From positions 1-35,852 of the forward strand of contig CAMBJN010000002.1 in assembly GCA_945867755.1 (NCBI GenBank): DNA of 35,852 nucleotides, given 5' to 3'. A program made the translations under genes and the position numbers. This DNA comes from Polynucleobacter meluiroseus. Its GTDB lineage: Bacteria; Pseudomonadota; Gammaproteobacteria; Burkholderiales; Burkholderiaceae. Shown here piece after piece: positions 25,860-35,243 of the stretch (its first letter is position 1; each line of letters begins with the position of its first letter). The notes beneath the pieces were generated by a model. The model ran no database searches. It had not been told where the DNA came from and worked only from the letters and a program-made list of their open reading frames with translations.

Positions 25860-27047
25860 TTACTCCCAGTTCAACGCACCGCCAGTTTGATATTCAATAA
25901 CGCGAGTTTCAAAGAAGTTTCTCTCCTTCTTCAGGTCGATCATTTCGCTCATCCATGGAAAAGGATTTTCTTCGTTGGGGAACATTACTTCAAGACCAAT
26001 TTGCATGCAACGGCGATTGCAAATGTAGCGCAAGTAACCTTTGAACATTGGCGCATTCAAGCCCAGAACCCCTCTAGGCATGGTGTCTTCAGCGTAGCGA
26101 TACTCCAACTCAACCGCCTTTTCGAACAAACCGCGCAACTCTTCTTTGAACTCTGGCGTCCACAAGTGTGGGTTTTCTAACTTGATCTGATTGATCATGT
26201 CGATACCAAAGTTGCAATGCAATGACTCATCACGCAAGATGTACTGATACTGCTCTGCAGCACCGGTCATCTTATTTTGACGGCCCATCGCCAAAATTTG
26301 CGTAAAACCAACATAGAAGAACAAACCTTCCATGATGCAAGCAAACACAATTAATGAGCGCAATAGCTTCTGATCGTTCTCAGGAGTGCCTGTTTTGAAT
26401 GATGGATCAGTCAAAACATCGATGAATGGGATCAAAAACTCATCTTTGTCACGAATTGACTTCACTTCATGGTACGCATTGAAGATTTCAGCCTGGTCTA
26501 GGCCTAAAGACTCCACAATGTATTGGTAGGCATGCGTATGGATCGCCTCTTCAAAAGCTTGACGCAATAAATATTGACGGCATTCTGGGGCTGTAATCTG
26601 GCGATAGGTGCCCAAAACAATATTATTGGCGGCTAATGAGTCAGCCGTCACAAAGAAACCAAGATTGCGCATGATGATGCGGCGCTCGTCCTCAGTTAAG
26701 CCATTAGGGTCTTTCCAAAGAGCAATATCTCGAGTCATATTGATCTCTTGAGGCATCCAGTGGTTTGCGCAACCTGCTAAATACTTCTCCCAGGCCCATT
26801 TATATTTAAATGGCACCAATTGGTTCACATCTGTTGAGCCATTGATGATGCGCTTGTCAGCCACGTTCACACGGCGAGCAACAGCATCTTCTGGATCAAT
26901 CGTTGCTGAAGGGGCTGATGCGGATGACATTGGCATCGGCATTGGGCGGTTTGGCAACAAAGTGCTTTCTGCAGCAACGGATGGGTTCATTGCTGGGGCA
27001 ACTTTTGCAACCGGTGCAACAGCAGTTTCTTCTTCCCAGTTCAGCAT
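25860..27047 (-). CDS. nrdB: class Ia ribonucleotide-diphosphate reductase, beta subunit
   Basis: NrdB holds the diiron centre and tyrosyl radical that start ribonucleotide reduction in NrdA. The 395-residue product has a low-complexity N-terminal extension (about 1-65, rich in Ala, Pro and Met) before the ferritin-like core. The iron ligands and radical site are visible in [12 protein letters not shown], where E167 and H170 match Glu115 and His118 of E. coli and Y174 matches the radical Tyr122. A second ligand set lies in [13 protein letters not shown]. The C-terminal tail GGALNWE is the part expected to dock on NrdA. The N-terminus repeats this motif as MLNWEEE. GGAG lies 8-10 bases before the ATG. 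It follows nrdA by 55 bp in one transcript. Confidence 0.95.
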   Translation of the reverse strand: MLNWEEETAVAPVAKVAPAMNPSVAAESTLLPNRPMPMPMSSASAPSATIDPEDAVARRVNVADKRIINGSTDVNQLVPFKYKWAWEKYLAGCANHWMPQEINMTRDIALWKDPNGLTEDERRIIMRNLGFFVTADSLAANNIVLGTYRQITAPECRQYLLRQAFEEAIHTHAYQYIVESLGLDQAEIFNAYHEVKSIRDKDEFLIPFIDVLTDPSFKTGTPENDQKLLRSLIVFACIMEGLFFYVGFTQILAMGRQNKMTGAAEQYQYILRDESLHCNFGIDMINQIKLENPHLWTPEFKEELRGLFEKAVELEYRYAEDTMPRGVLGLNAPMFKGYLRYICNRRCMQIGLEVMFPNEENPFPWMSEMIDLKKERNFFETRVIEYQTGGALNWE

Positions 27048-27102
27048 AATGTGTTCTCCAAATTCTTTTTAAATTGCATTTTTATAATCATTAATATACG
27101 AC

Positions 27103-30048
27103 TTATTGGCATGCTTCGCATTCGTCAAAGCCAGCATCACCTGGGCGCATCGTACAAACAGGACCGTCTGCTGCTGCAGCTGCAGCTGCAGCCAAAGTTG
27201 GATCACCATTCGATACTGAATTCAAAGCGCCGCCCTTGACAGTTGATTTCTCAACGTGTGTGGCTGAAATCGTGCGCAAGTAATATGTTGTTTTTAAACC
27301 ACGTAGCCAAGCTAACTTGTAGGTGTCATCCAACTTCTTACCAGATGCGCCAGCCATATAAATATTCAATGACTGAGCTTGATCGATCCATTTTTGACGG
27401 CGTGACGCAGCTTCAACTAACCACTGAGGCTCAACTTCAAACGCTGTCGCGTACAAATCACGCAAATCTTGAGGAATGCGATCAATTTTTGACAATGAAC
27501 CGTCAAAGTACTTCAAGTCAGCAATCATGACTTCATCCCACAAACCACGGGCCTTCAGATCCCGAACCAAATAATCGTTTACCACGGTGAATTCACCTGA
27601 AAGGTTAGATTTCACGAAAAGATTCTGATAAGTTGGCTCGATACAGGCTGAAACACCAATGATGTTAGAAATTGTGGCTGTTGGCGCAATCGCCACACAG
27701 TTTGAATTGCGCATACCGAACTGCTTGATGCGATTGCGCACCGGCGTCCAATCCATCTTAGATGACATGTCAACTTCAACATAGCCACCGCGCTGCTCAG
27801 CCAATAATTTCACTGAATCCTGTGGCAGGATGCCGCGATCCCACAAAGAACCCTTGTAAGTCTCGTAAGTACCGCGCTCTTCGGCCAGTTCTGTTGAGGC
27901 CAAGTAAGCGAAGTAGCAAACAGCTTCCATGGATTCGTCAGCGAATTGAACCGCTGCATCGCTGGCGTAAGGTATGCGCAACATGTGCAAGCAATCCTGG
28001 AAGCCCATGATGCCCATGCCAACTGGACGATGCTTCATGTTTGAGTTGCGGGCTTTAGCCACGGCGTAATAGTTAATATCAATCACGTTATCCAACATGC
28101 GCATCGCTGTGCGGATGGTTTTTTGGAGTTTTTCGTGGTCAAGCATCAAGTTACCGCTGGCATCTGTCTTCAAATGAACAGCTAAGTTGACTGAACCCAA
28201 GTTACAGACAGCGATTTCTGTTTCGTTGGTGTTCAACGTGATTTCTGTACACAAGTTTGATGAGTGAACCACGCCAACGTGCTGCTGAGGGCTGCGAACG
28301 TTACATGGGTCTTTGAAAGTGATCCATGGGTGGCCTGTTTCAAACAACATGCCTAACATCTTGCGCCACATATCCAAGGCATTGACCTTCTTGAATGGCT
28401 TGATTTCACCATTGGCAGCTTTTTGCTCATAAGCCAAATAAGCTTTTTCGAACTCCAAACCAAATTTGTCATGTAAGTCTGGACAAGTTGATGGTGTGAA
28501 CAATGTCCACTCACCTTTTTCCATCACGCGCTTCATGAACAAGTCTGGAATCCAGTTAGCAGTATTCATATCATGTGTGCGGCGGCGGTCATCACCGGTG
28601 TTCTTACGCAACTCTAAGAATTCTTCCACATCTAAGTGCCAAGTCTCCAAATAAGCGCAAACTGCGCCCTTGCGCTTACCACCTTGGTTCACCGCAACAG
28701 CTGTGTCGTTCACCACCTTCAAGAACGGAACAACGCCTTGAGATTTACCGTTGGTTCCTTTGATATGACTGCCCAAAGAACGCACATTCGTCCAGTCGTT
28801 ACCCAAACCACCAGCAAACTTAGACAACAAAGCGTTTTCTTTCAAACCTTCATAAATTCCATCCAAATCATCTGGAATCGTTGTTAAGTAGCAGCTAGAC
28901 AACTGTGAGCGCAATGTTGCTGAGTTGAATAAGGTTGGCGTACTGGACATGAAATCAAATGTTGACAAGATTTCATAGAATTCAATCGCACGATCTTCAC
29001 GATTCACTTCATTCAATGCCAAACCCATCGCCACACGCATGAAGAATGCCTGAGGCATTTCAATGCGGTGATCTTCAATGTGCAAGAAATAACGGTCATA
29101 CAAAGTCTGCAAGCCCAAATAGTTGAACTGTAAATCGCGATCAGCTTTCAGGGCGGCGCCCAATTTGACCAAGTCATAAGTCAATAAACGCTTGTCTAGT
29201 AACTCTGCATCCACGCCTTGCTTGATAAATTGCGGGAAGTAATTGATATATTCAGCAGCCATAGCACCTTGTGGTACTTCACGGCCTAAAATTTCTTTGC
29301 GGATGGTGTGCATCAAAATACGTGCAGTCACCTGGCTGTAGGCTGGGTCGTTTTCAATCCATGTGCGTGACGCCAAAATAGCTGAGTCATACACTTGAGC
29401 CATTGGAACGCCTTCGTACAAACCCTTGATGGTTTCTTTGATGATCGGCTCTGCATTCACCGCATTACCCAAACCTTCACAAGCCGCCTGAATCACCATT
29501 TGCAATGCTGCCATGTCTAATGGCTTGATCACACCATTGTCACTGACATTAACGCCTGGGTGCTCGACGATTTGAGCCACAGGCTGAGCAGCCACTTGTG
29601 CTGCACGCTCTTGATTGCGCTTTTCGCGATAAAGCACATAAGCACGGGCCACATTGTGCTCACCACTGCGCATCAAAGCCAATTCAACTTGGTCTTGGAT
29701 ATCTTCAATGTGGAATGTTCCACCATTTGGACGGCTGCGCAATAAGGCATGCACAACCACCTGGGTCAATTGTTCCACTTGCTCACGAACTCGAGCAGAT
29801 GCTGCGCCTTGGCCACCATTAACTGCTAAAAAAGCTTTGGTCACAGCAATCGCAATTTTGGATGGCTCGAACGCTACAACTGAACCATTACGGCGAATGA
29901 TTTTGTAATCTGTTAATTGTGTTGTTTGAGTACCACCGACACCACCTGCCACAAATTCCTCTGACGGACTTTGACTAACTTGACCAGTTGATTGGCCAGA
30001 AAATGGATTGGATGCTTGGCCAGAAACTTGTGGGTCTGCGTAGGTCAT
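27103..30048 (-). CDS. nrdA: class Ia ribonucleotide-diphosphate reductase, alpha subunit
   Basis: NrdA is the catalytic subunit that reduces ribonucleoside diphosphates to deoxyribonucleotides. The 981-residue product is longer than the E. coli enzyme (761). After a Gln/Ser/Gly-rich leader, an ATP-cone lies at about 47-140 (IIRRNGSVVAFEPSKI and later NVARAYVLYREKR). A second cone-like region follows at about 165-260. In the barrel, SSCYLTT holds C386 and NLCTEITLNTNETEIAVCNLGSVNL holds C600, E602 and C615. C386/C615 should be the redox pair and C600 the thiyl radical site. The C-terminal shuttle pair is CEAC, followed by Q. AGGAG precedes the ATG. The promoter carries two NrdR-like boxes, and nrdB follows. 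Confidence 0.96.
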   Translation of the reverse strand: MTYADPQVSGQASNPFSGQSTGQVSQSPSEEFVAGGVGGTQTTQLTDYKIIRRNGSVVAFEPSKIAIAVTKAFLAVNGGQGAASARVREQVEQLTQVVVHALLRSRPNGGTFHIEDIQDQVELALMRSGEHNVARAYVLYREKRNQERAAQVAAQPVAQIVEHPGVNVSDNGVIKPLDMAALQMVIQAACEGLGNAVNAEPIIKETIKGLYEGVPMAQVYDSAILASRTWIENDPAYSQVTARILMHTIRKEILGREVPQGAMAAEYINYFPQFIKQGVDAELLDKRLLTYDLVKLGAALKADRDLQFNYLGLQTLYDRYFLHIEDHRIEMPQAFFMRVAMGLALNEVNREDRAIEFYEILSTFDFMSSTPTLFNSATLRSQLSSCYLTTIPDDLDGIYEGLKENALLSKFAGGLGNDWTNVRSLGSHIKGTNGKSQGVVPFLKVVNDTAVAVNQGGKRKGAVCAYLETWHLDVEEFLELRKNTGDDRRRTHDMNTANWIPDLFMKRVMEKGEWTLFTPSTCPDLHDKFGLEFEKAYLAYEQKAANGEIKPFKKVNALDMWRKMLGMLFETGHPWITFKDPCNVRSPQQHVGVVHSSNLCTEITLNTNETEIAVCNLGSVNLAVHLKTDASGNLMLDHEKLQKTIRTAMRMLDNVIDINYYAVAKARNSNMKHRPVGMGIMGFQDCLHMLRIPYASDAAVQFADESMEAVCYFAYLASTELAEERGTYETYKGSLWDRGILPQDSVKLLAEQRGGYVEVDMSSKMDWTPVRNRIKQFGMRNSNCVAIAPTATISNIIGVSACIEPTYQNLFVKSNLSGEFTVVNDYLVRDLKARGLWDEVMIADLKYFDGSLSKIDRIPQDLRDLYATAFEVEPQWLVEAASRRQKWIDQAQSLNIYMAGASGKKLDDTYKLAWLRGLKTTYYLRTISATHVEKSTVKGGALNSVSNGDPTLAAAAAAAADGPVCTMRPGDAGFDECEACQ

Positions 30049-30136
30049 TCGAACTCCTGTATCTATATATATGTATGTATTAATTAGGTAAAAAGTCTAT
30101 TTGTTAGTTTTTTTCAACAGCTATTCGCTCTTAAAA

Positions 30137-30152
30137 ACACTACATTTAGTGT
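30137..30152. promoter_or_regulatory. NrdR-like box 1 upstream of nrdA
   Basis: ACACTACATTTAGTGT closely matches the NrdR consensus of the form acaCwATATwGtgt. It sits inside a larger perfect inverted repeat with 10-bp arms at 30133-30142 and 30147-30156. NrdR represses ribonucleotide reductase genes when dATP is high. Confidence 0.8.
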
Positions 30153-30168
30153 TTTTTCTGCGACAACA

Positions 30169-30184
30169 TTACTAAGTATAGGGT
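30169..30184. promoter_or_regulatory. NrdR-like box 2 upstream of nrdA
   Basis: TTACTAAGTATAGGGT matches about 11 of 16 positions of the same consensus, with the core CTAAGTATAG. It is separated from box 1 by exactly 16 bp, the 15-16 bp spacing known for paired NrdR boxes. It overlaps the predicted -10 element. Confidence 0.65.
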
Positions 30185-30204
30185 ATTTGTGATTATTTTG
30201 ATAA
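30175..30204 (-). promoter_or_regulatory. candidate nrdA promoter
   Basis: On the minus strand TTATCA (30199-30204) and TATACT (30175-30180) are separated by 18 bp. The -10 lies within NrdR-like box 2 and box 1 covers the initial transcribed region, so bound NrdR would block initiation. The predicted leader is about 120 bases. Confidence 0.55.
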
Positions 30205-30349
30205 ATATTTTTTACTAAAAATACCTATCGGAATCCCTAATTCGAGCCTGTTTTTAATGATTTTTTGGCGCTACTTGAGGGCTTTTTAGTATAAAAACTT
30301 AGATGGTTAGCGCTTACTAACCCAACGAGACAAGACTTATTTGAAAAAA
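30205..30349. other. region between ampD end and nrdA promoter
   Basis: No gene is seen. GGTTAG (30305-30310) and CTAACC (30317-30322) form a 6-bp inverted repeat around a 6-base centre. On the minus strand it is followed a few bases later by TTTTT, so it could be a weak terminator of the ampD transcript or an operator. The rest is AT-rich without clear structure. Confidence 0.35.
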
Positions 30350-31159
30350 CTAACTTCTGTTTTTAAGACCGTAGGGGAATTGTCTAATTGGGATATTGGC
30401 ATCATTGGAAAATCGTTGCCAATCAAAATGAATCCCTGGGTCTGTTTTTCGACCAGGAGCTACATCGCTGTGACCTGCATAAGCAGAGATTGGGTGAAAT
30501 TTTTGTAAAGCGACGACCAATTCTTTCAGTGCTATATATTGAGCTGGACCAAACGGCACATCATCGCTACCCTCTAATTCAATACCAATTGCAAAGTCGT
30601 TGCAACGCTCGCGCCCAAAATAATCAGAAACGCCCGCATGCCAAGCACGCTTCAAGGTTGATACAAATTGCTGCACATGTCCATCGCGACGAATTAAAAA
30701 ATGACTAGACACTTGTCGATCCGCAATTTCTGCAAAATAAGGATGTGCTTTCGGATCTAATTTGTTTTGAAAGAATTCAACAATGTGATTTCCACCAAAT
30801 TGACCTGGCGGCAAACTAATATTATGAATCAGCACCAACTCAACAGGGAACCCCTCGGGTCGTGAATCATAGTTAGGTGATTTGATCCACTCTGCCTCAC
30901 CCCACCAACCTTTCGGATCGATGTTGGAGCGATGCTCACGAGAGCAATAGGTTCCCACTCCCTCGCCTTGTGGAAACCTTAAACCACAATGAGGGCACTG
31001 CTCCATATTCTTGGACTCAACTGGTTTGGCTGATGACGAGGTTTTCGATGTCGCTTTGGGTGGCGGCTTGGCGCTCGATCGATTATTTTGAGAAATTTGC
31101 GCGTAACGCCACCAAATGATCAAACCCGTGAGAATCAAGGTGAAGAGTAACCACTTCAT
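30350..31159 (-). CDS. ampD: 1,6-anhydro-N-acetylmuramyl-L-alanine amidase AmpD with N-terminal membrane anchor and zinc ribbon
   Basis: The 269-residue protein joins two modules. Residues 1-80 have a membrane segment (about 2-18), a Lys/Ser/Pro linker and a short zinc-ribbon-like motif CPHCGL...YCSREH (C55, C58, C72, H76). This resembles the small PP0621-family protein encoded next to ampD in many Burkholderiales. Residues 85-269 are a full AmpD amidase: KSPNYDSRPEG, LIHNISLPPGQFGG, RAWHAGVSDYFGRERCNDFAIGIELEG and AGHSDVAPGRKTDPG. Zn ligands are inferred as H112, H230 and D240. AmpD removes the stem peptide from anhydromuramyl recycling products in the cytosol. Basic residues after the membrane segment favour an N-out, C-in topology, which keeps AmpD cytosolic but membrane-bound. 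The start overlaps the upstream stop (ATGA). Confidence 0.9.
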   Translation of the reverse strand: MKWLLFTLILTGLIIWWRYAQISQNNRSSAKPPPKATSKTSSSAKPVESKNMEQCPHCGLRFPQGEGVGTYCSREHRSNIDPKGWWGEAEWIKSPNYDSRPEGFPVELVLIHNISLPPGQFGGNHIVEFFQNKLDPKAHPYFAEIADRQVSSHFLIRRDGHVQQFVSTLKRAWHAGVSDYFGRERCNDFAIGIELEGSDDVPFGPAQYIALKELVVALQKFHPISAYAGHSDVAPGRKTDPGIHFDWQRFSNDANIPIRQFPYGLKNRS

Positions 31160-32013
31160 CGTTGAATCAATACTTCTAAAACAAAACGGCTACCCACATA
31201 GGCCATCAATAAAACTCCAAAGGATCCTAGCACCCAACGAACTGCTGTTAAGCCTCGCAAACCAACGCGCCAACGCGCGATCAACAATCCAGCAAACATC
31301 ACCCAAGATAAAAATCCGAAGATTGTTTTGTGATCCCAAAATAAGGCACGGCCAAACAATGCTTGGCTAAAAAATAATCCAGAAAAAACAGTCAAAGTTA
31401 ACAAGACAAACCCAACCGTGATGATTCTGAAAAGAATGCTTTCCATGCTCATCAGTGGCGGTAAACGATTGCCCCACTTAGCAAAAAAACTATTGGCCTT
31501 GTCTTGTGTGGGCATGTGCAAATGACGATCTTGCCAATGCATCAAAATGGCATGAAGGGCAGCCAAACTTAGCAAACCATACGCCACATTCGCCACGATG
31601 AAATGAGCCCTGAACCATGGATCTTCAATTGAGCGAGCTGATAGCAATGATCCAGAAAAAATGATGGGTAAAACGGCTGTGACACATGCTGCCAACAAAA
31701 TGATGGCCCTCAATCCCTTGATGGGCAGATACCAACTTTCAAACCAAAAGAAAGTGACGCCTATCCAAGCCATGGTTGATAAAGCCTGCGCAAAACCAAA
31801 AACAAAGCCTTGTTGCGTAAAGATAGACTCGTGCAGGGTGACGCCATGCAAAATGATGATCGGCAACAACAACCATTGGGATAGACTCGAAACCGATGGG
31901 GAGTCTTGATTCTTTTCAGAATTTTGCGAGTAAACCCTGATTTCTCGTAAAAAAAACAAGAAATATAAAGCGCTGGGTATCCATGCGAAGCTGGGGTGAC
32001 CTAAAATGTTCAT
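31156..32013 (-). CDS. cytochrome c assembly family (CcsA/YpjD-like) inner-membrane protein
   Basis: This is a polytopic membrane protein of 285 residues with about eight hydrophobic segments, matching the cytochrome c assembly (CcmC/CcsA/HemX) superfamily in its short YpjD-like form. The C-terminal part shows ALFWDHKTIFGFLSWVMFAGLLIARW, whose His is conserved in this group. The short form lacks the large periplasmic WWD loop of true CcsA, so a direct heme-lyase role is not shown. The gene overlaps ampD by four bases. Its ATG at 32013 lies only 20 bp from the divergent ffh start at 32034. In Burkholderiales it usually sits between ampD/PP0621 and ffh, as here. Confidence 0.85.
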   Translation of the reverse strand: MNILGHPSFAWIPSALYFLFFLREIRVYSQNSEKNQDSPSVSSLSQWLLLPIIILHGVTLHESIFTQQGFVFGFAQALSTMAWIGVTFFWFESWYLPIKGLRAIILLAACVTAVLPIIFSGSLLSARSIEDPWFRAHFIVANVAYGLLSLAALHAILMHWQDRHLHMPTQDKANSFFAKWGNRLPPLMSMESILFRIITVGFVLLTLTVFSGLFFSQALFGRALFWDHKTIFGFLSWVMFAGLLIARWRVGLRGLTAVRWVLGSFGVLLMAYVGSRFVLEVLIQR

Positions 32014-32033
32014 GTCTACAGTTTAATGCTCAT

Positions 32034-33398
32034 ATGTTTCAAAATCTAACAGATCGTTTAAGTCGTGTGGTTAAAACCATGCGAGGTCAAGCCAGGCTGA
32101 CCGAAGAAAATACCGCCGAAATGCTTCGTGAGGTGCGCTTAGCCCTATTAGAGGCTGACGTTGCACTTCCTGTGGTCAAAGAGCTCATCAATAATATTAA
32201 ACAAAAAGCTCTTGGCGCTGAGGTTCTTGATAGTTTAAGCCCTGGTCAAGCCTTGGTGGGAGTTGTTCAAAAAGAACTCACCGCCATCATGGGCAATCCA
32301 AGTGCTGGTCGACTGAATTTAGCCGCTCAACCACCGGCCATTATTTTGATGGCAGGCCTTCAAGGTGCAGGTAAAACAACCTCTGTTGGTAAATTAGCCA
32401 AATGGTTGAAAGACACGCAAAAGAAAAAAGTTTTAACCGTATCTTGCGACGTTTACCGCCCGGCCGCTATTAAACAATTGCAAATGGTCAGCGAGCAAGC
32501 TGGCGCAGATTTTTTTTCCAGCGATGAAAACCAAAATCCCAAAGACATCGCGCGCGACGCTTTGGACTGGGCAAAACGACACTATCACGATGTATTGATT
32601 GTCGACACCGCCGGCCGCTTGGGTATCGATGAAGTCATGATGCAAGAGATCAGTGCTTTGCACCAAATCTTGAACCCAATCGAAACATTGTTTGTGGTCG
32701 ATGCAATGTTGGGTCAAGATGCTGTGAACACCGCCAAAGCATTCAATGAAGCACTTCCATTAACAGGTGTGATTTTGACCAAGCTAGATGGTGATGCACG
32801 CGGTGGTGCAGCACTCTCAGTTCAACACATCACCGGCGTTCCAATTAAATTTGCTGGTGTGGCTGAAAAACTGGATGGTCTTGAACCATTTGATGCAGAC
32901 CGCATGGCCAGCCGTATTCTGGGTATGGGCGATATTCTGGCATTGGTTGAACAAGCGCAAAAGAATGTTGATTTTGACCAAGCTCAAAAATTAGCTGACA
33001 AAGTTAAAAAAGGTGGATTTGATTTAAATGACTTTCGCATGCAAATCAGTCAAATGCGCCAAATGGGTGGCTTAGGTAACTTGATTGATAAATTGCCTGC
33101 AAAGTTTGCTCAAGCAGCAGCCAAACAAGACATGGGAGTTGCCGATAAACAAGTTGCTCGCACGCAAGGCATCATCGATAGCATGACGCCAGAAGAGAGA
33201 AGAAAGCCTGAGCTTCTAAAAGCGAGCAGAAAACGTCGTATCGCTGCGGGTGCTGGCGTGCAAGTTCAAGAAGTGAATCGAGTCTTAGCTCAATTCGAAC
33301 AAATGCAATCCATGATGAAACAATTCAAAGGCGGCAAAATGGCCAAGATGCTTGGTGGTATGGCAACCAAGGGCATGGGAAATATGCTCAAGCGTTAA
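32034..33398 (+). CDS. ffh: signal recognition particle protein
   Basis: Ffh with 4.5S RNA forms the SRP that brings nascent membrane proteins to FtsY at the inner membrane. From the ATG at 32034 the product is 454 residues, as in E. coli. The N domain is followed by the GTPase P-loop GLQGAGKTT (108-116), DVYRPAAIKQL, VDTAGRLG and TKLDGDARGGAALS. The Met-rich M domain (about 325-454) includes FRMQISQMRQMGGLGNLIDKLP and a tail rich in Met and Lys (KMAKMLGGMATKGMGNMLKR) for signal-peptide and RNA binding. An in-frame ATG at 31983 would add 17 residues, including two Cys, inside the divergent gene and was rejected. A T8 run at 32510-32517 lies in the coding region. Confidence 0.96.
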   Translation: MFQNLTDRLSRVVKTMRGQARLTEENTAEMLREVRLALLEADVALPVVKELINNIKQKALGAEVLDSLSPGQALVGVVQKELTAIMGNPSAGRLNLAAQPPAIILMAGLQGAGKTTSVGKLAKWLKDTQKKKVLTVSCDVYRPAAIKQLQMVSEQAGADFFSSDENQNPKDIARDALDWAKRHYHDVLIVDTAGRLGIDEVMMQEISALHQILNPIETLFVVDAMLGQDAVNTAKAFNEALPLTGVILTKLDGDARGGAALSVQHITGVPIKFAGVAEKLDGLEPFDADRMASRILGMGDILALVEQAQKNVDFDQAQKLADKVKKGGFDLNDFRMQISQMRQMGGLGNLIDKLPAKFAQAAAKQDMGVADKQVARTQGIIDSMTPEERRKPELLKASRKRRIAAGAGVQVQEVNRVLAQFEQMQSMMKQFKGGKMAKMLGGMATKGMGNMLKR

Positions 33399-33425
33399 TG
33401 TGCAGCAGCATTCTTTTATTAATAC

Positions 33426-35159
33426 TTAAGATGCCAACTGAGCTTTCACTAAATCAATCACTTTTTTAGCCACATCACCCACTGGTATTGCGGATGCCTC
33501 AGCATCAGTGCGAGCCTGAAACTCCAACTGACCTTCCTTCAAACCACGCTCACCAATCACCACGCGATAAGGTACACCGATCAATTCCCAATCAGCAAAC
33601 ATCGCACCAGGGCGCTCGCCGCGATCATCTAAGATCACCTCTATACCTGCAGACAACAAGTCTTGGTAGAGCTTGTCAGAGGCTTCACGAACCATGTCAG
33701 AACGGTCATAACTCATTGGGCATAAAACTACTTGGAATGGTGCAATCGATACTGGCCACATGATGCCGCGATCATCGAAACGTTGTTCAATGGCAGCACC
33801 CAATAAGCGTGTCACACCAATACCATAACAACCCATCACCATCGGCTGAGACTGGCCTTTTTCATCTAGATAGACGGCATTCATCGACTCTGAATAACTG
33901 GTACCTAACTGAAACACATGTCCCACTTCAATACCACGGCAAATTTCTAGGACACCCTTGCCATCTGGTGATGCATCGCCCGCAATCACATTGCGCAAAT
34001 CAGCCACGAGGGACTCAGGCAAATCACGCCCCCAATTAACGCCTGTTAAATGATGACCCTCTTGGTTGGCGCCGCAAATAAAATCACTCATATTGGCAAC
34101 CGTTCTATCCGCCACAATCGTCAAAGACTTTTTAGTTTTAACTGGGCCCAAATACCCAGGGGGAGCACCAAAGTATTCAATGATTTCCGCTTCAGTTGCA
34201 AAACGGAAATCTGTCAAACCTGGGACTTTTCTTGCCTTGATTTCATTTAATTCATGATCGCCACGAATCAACAATAAAAATAACTTTGCGCCGCCCTCTT
34301 GATCAACTGCCAACACAATTGATTTAACTGTTTTCTCAATCGAACACTTCAAAAATTTCGCCACCTCTTCGCACTTCACTTGACCAGGTGTAGGCGTTAA
34401 AGCCATAACTTGAGAAGCAGCAACTCTCTTTGCAATCAATGAAAGCGCTTCTGCGGTTTCAATATTTGCTGCGTAGTCAGAACTTGGGCAGTATGCAATT
34501 GCATCCTCTCCCGTATCTGCGATCACGTGGAACTCTTGGCTGCCAGTTCCCCCAATAGCACCGTTATCTGCATTGACGGCTCTGAAGTTAAGTCCTAAAC
34601 GCTGAAAAATGCGGGTGTAAGCATCAAACATTTTGGCGTAAGACACTTTCATGCCGTCGACATCACGGTCAAACGAATAGGCGTCTTTCATGCTGAATTC
34701 ACGACCACGCATGATGCCAAAACGTGGGCGACGCTCATCTCTGAATTTTGTTTGAATTTGGTAAAAATTGACTGGTAATTGTTTGTAACTCTTGATTTCA
34801 TGACGAGCGATGTCAGTGACCACCTCCTCAGAGGTTGGCTGAATCAAAAAGTCGCGGTCATGACGATCCTTGATTCTCAATAATTCTGGGCCCATCTTAT
34901 TCCAGCGACCCGTTTCTTGCCATAGTTCGGCTGGCTGAACCACTGGCATTAAAAGCTCGATGGCTCCAGCTTTGTCCATTTCTTCACGGATGATGCCCTC
35001 GACCTTTCGAATAACCTTAAGACCCATGGGCATATAGTTGTAGATGCCGGCGCCCAGCTTTCGAATCAAGCCAGCACGCATCATGAGTTTATGGGAAACG
35101 ATTTCCGCATCAGCTGGGGCTTCTTTTAAAGTACGGATAAAAAATTGGCTGGCTTTCAT
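33426..35159 (-). CDS. proS: proline--tRNA ligase (bacterial type, with editing domain)
   Basis: ProS charges tRNA-Pro. The 577-residue product is the bacterial type. [46 protein letters not shown] forms the start with class II motif 1. Motif 2 is [26 protein letters not shown]. The inserted YbaK-like editing domain lies at about 235-395 ([21 protein letters not shown]), where it removes mischarged Ala. Motif 3 is [17 protein letters not shown], followed by the C-terminal anticodon domain ([28 protein letters not shown]). It is divergent from rppH across an 84-bp AT-rich gap, the common arrangement in Burkholderiales, and converges on ffh. Confidence 0.97.
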   Translation of the reverse strand: MKASQFFIRTLKEAPADAEIVSHKLMMRAGLIRKLGAGIYNYMPMGLKVIRKVEGIIREEMDKAGAIELLMPVVQPAELWQETGRWNKMGPELLRIKDRHDRDFLIQPTSEEVVTDIARHEIKSYKQLPVNFYQIQTKFRDERRPRFGIMRGREFSMKDAYSFDRDVDGMKVSYAKMFDAYTRIFQRLGLNFRAVNADNGAIGGTGSQEFHVIADTGEDAIAYCPSSDYAANIETAEALSLIAKRVAASQVMALTPTPGQVKCEEVAKFLKCSIEKTVKSIVLAVDQEGGAKLFLLLIRGDHELNEIKARKVPGLTDFRFATEAEIIEYFGAPPGYLGPVKTKKSLTIVADRTVANMSDFICGANQEGHHLTGVNWGRDLPESLVADLRNVIAGDASPDGKGVLEICRGIEVGHVFQLGTSYSESMNAVYLDEKGQSQPMVMGCYGIGVTRLLGAAIEQRFDDRGIMWPVSIAPFQVVLCPMSYDRSDMVREASDKLYQDLLSAGIEVILDDRGERPGAMFADWELIGVPYRVVIGERGLKEGQLEFQARTDAEASAIPVGDVAKKVIDLVKAQLAS

Positions 35160-35195
35160 GGTTCACTTTATAAAATAATGGTTTGGCTATATAGC

Positions 35196-35236
35196 TATAA
35201 TCAATTAATTGATTTTAAAGGATTAAAGGATTAAGG
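35196..35236 (+). promoter_or_regulatory. rppH -10 element and repeated ribosome-binding-like leader
   Basis: A perfect TATAAT lies at 35196-35201, without a good -35. The leader then has TTAAAGGA at 35215-35222 and again at 35223-35230, and TTAAGG at 35231-35236. The last AAGG is 7 bases before the rppH ATG and is the likely ribosome binding site. Confidence 0.45.
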
Positions 35237-35243
35237 CACGAAT

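Noticed and set aside
27165-27200. GCTGCA-type repeat near the end of nrdA
   Set aside because: It encodes a poly-Ala stretch before the C-terminal CEAC pair, and the frame is intact.
31983-32033. Longer N-terminus of Ffh
   Set aside because: It lies inside the divergent cytochrome c assembly gene and has two Cys not found in Ffh starts. Family proteins begin MFQNLTDRL.
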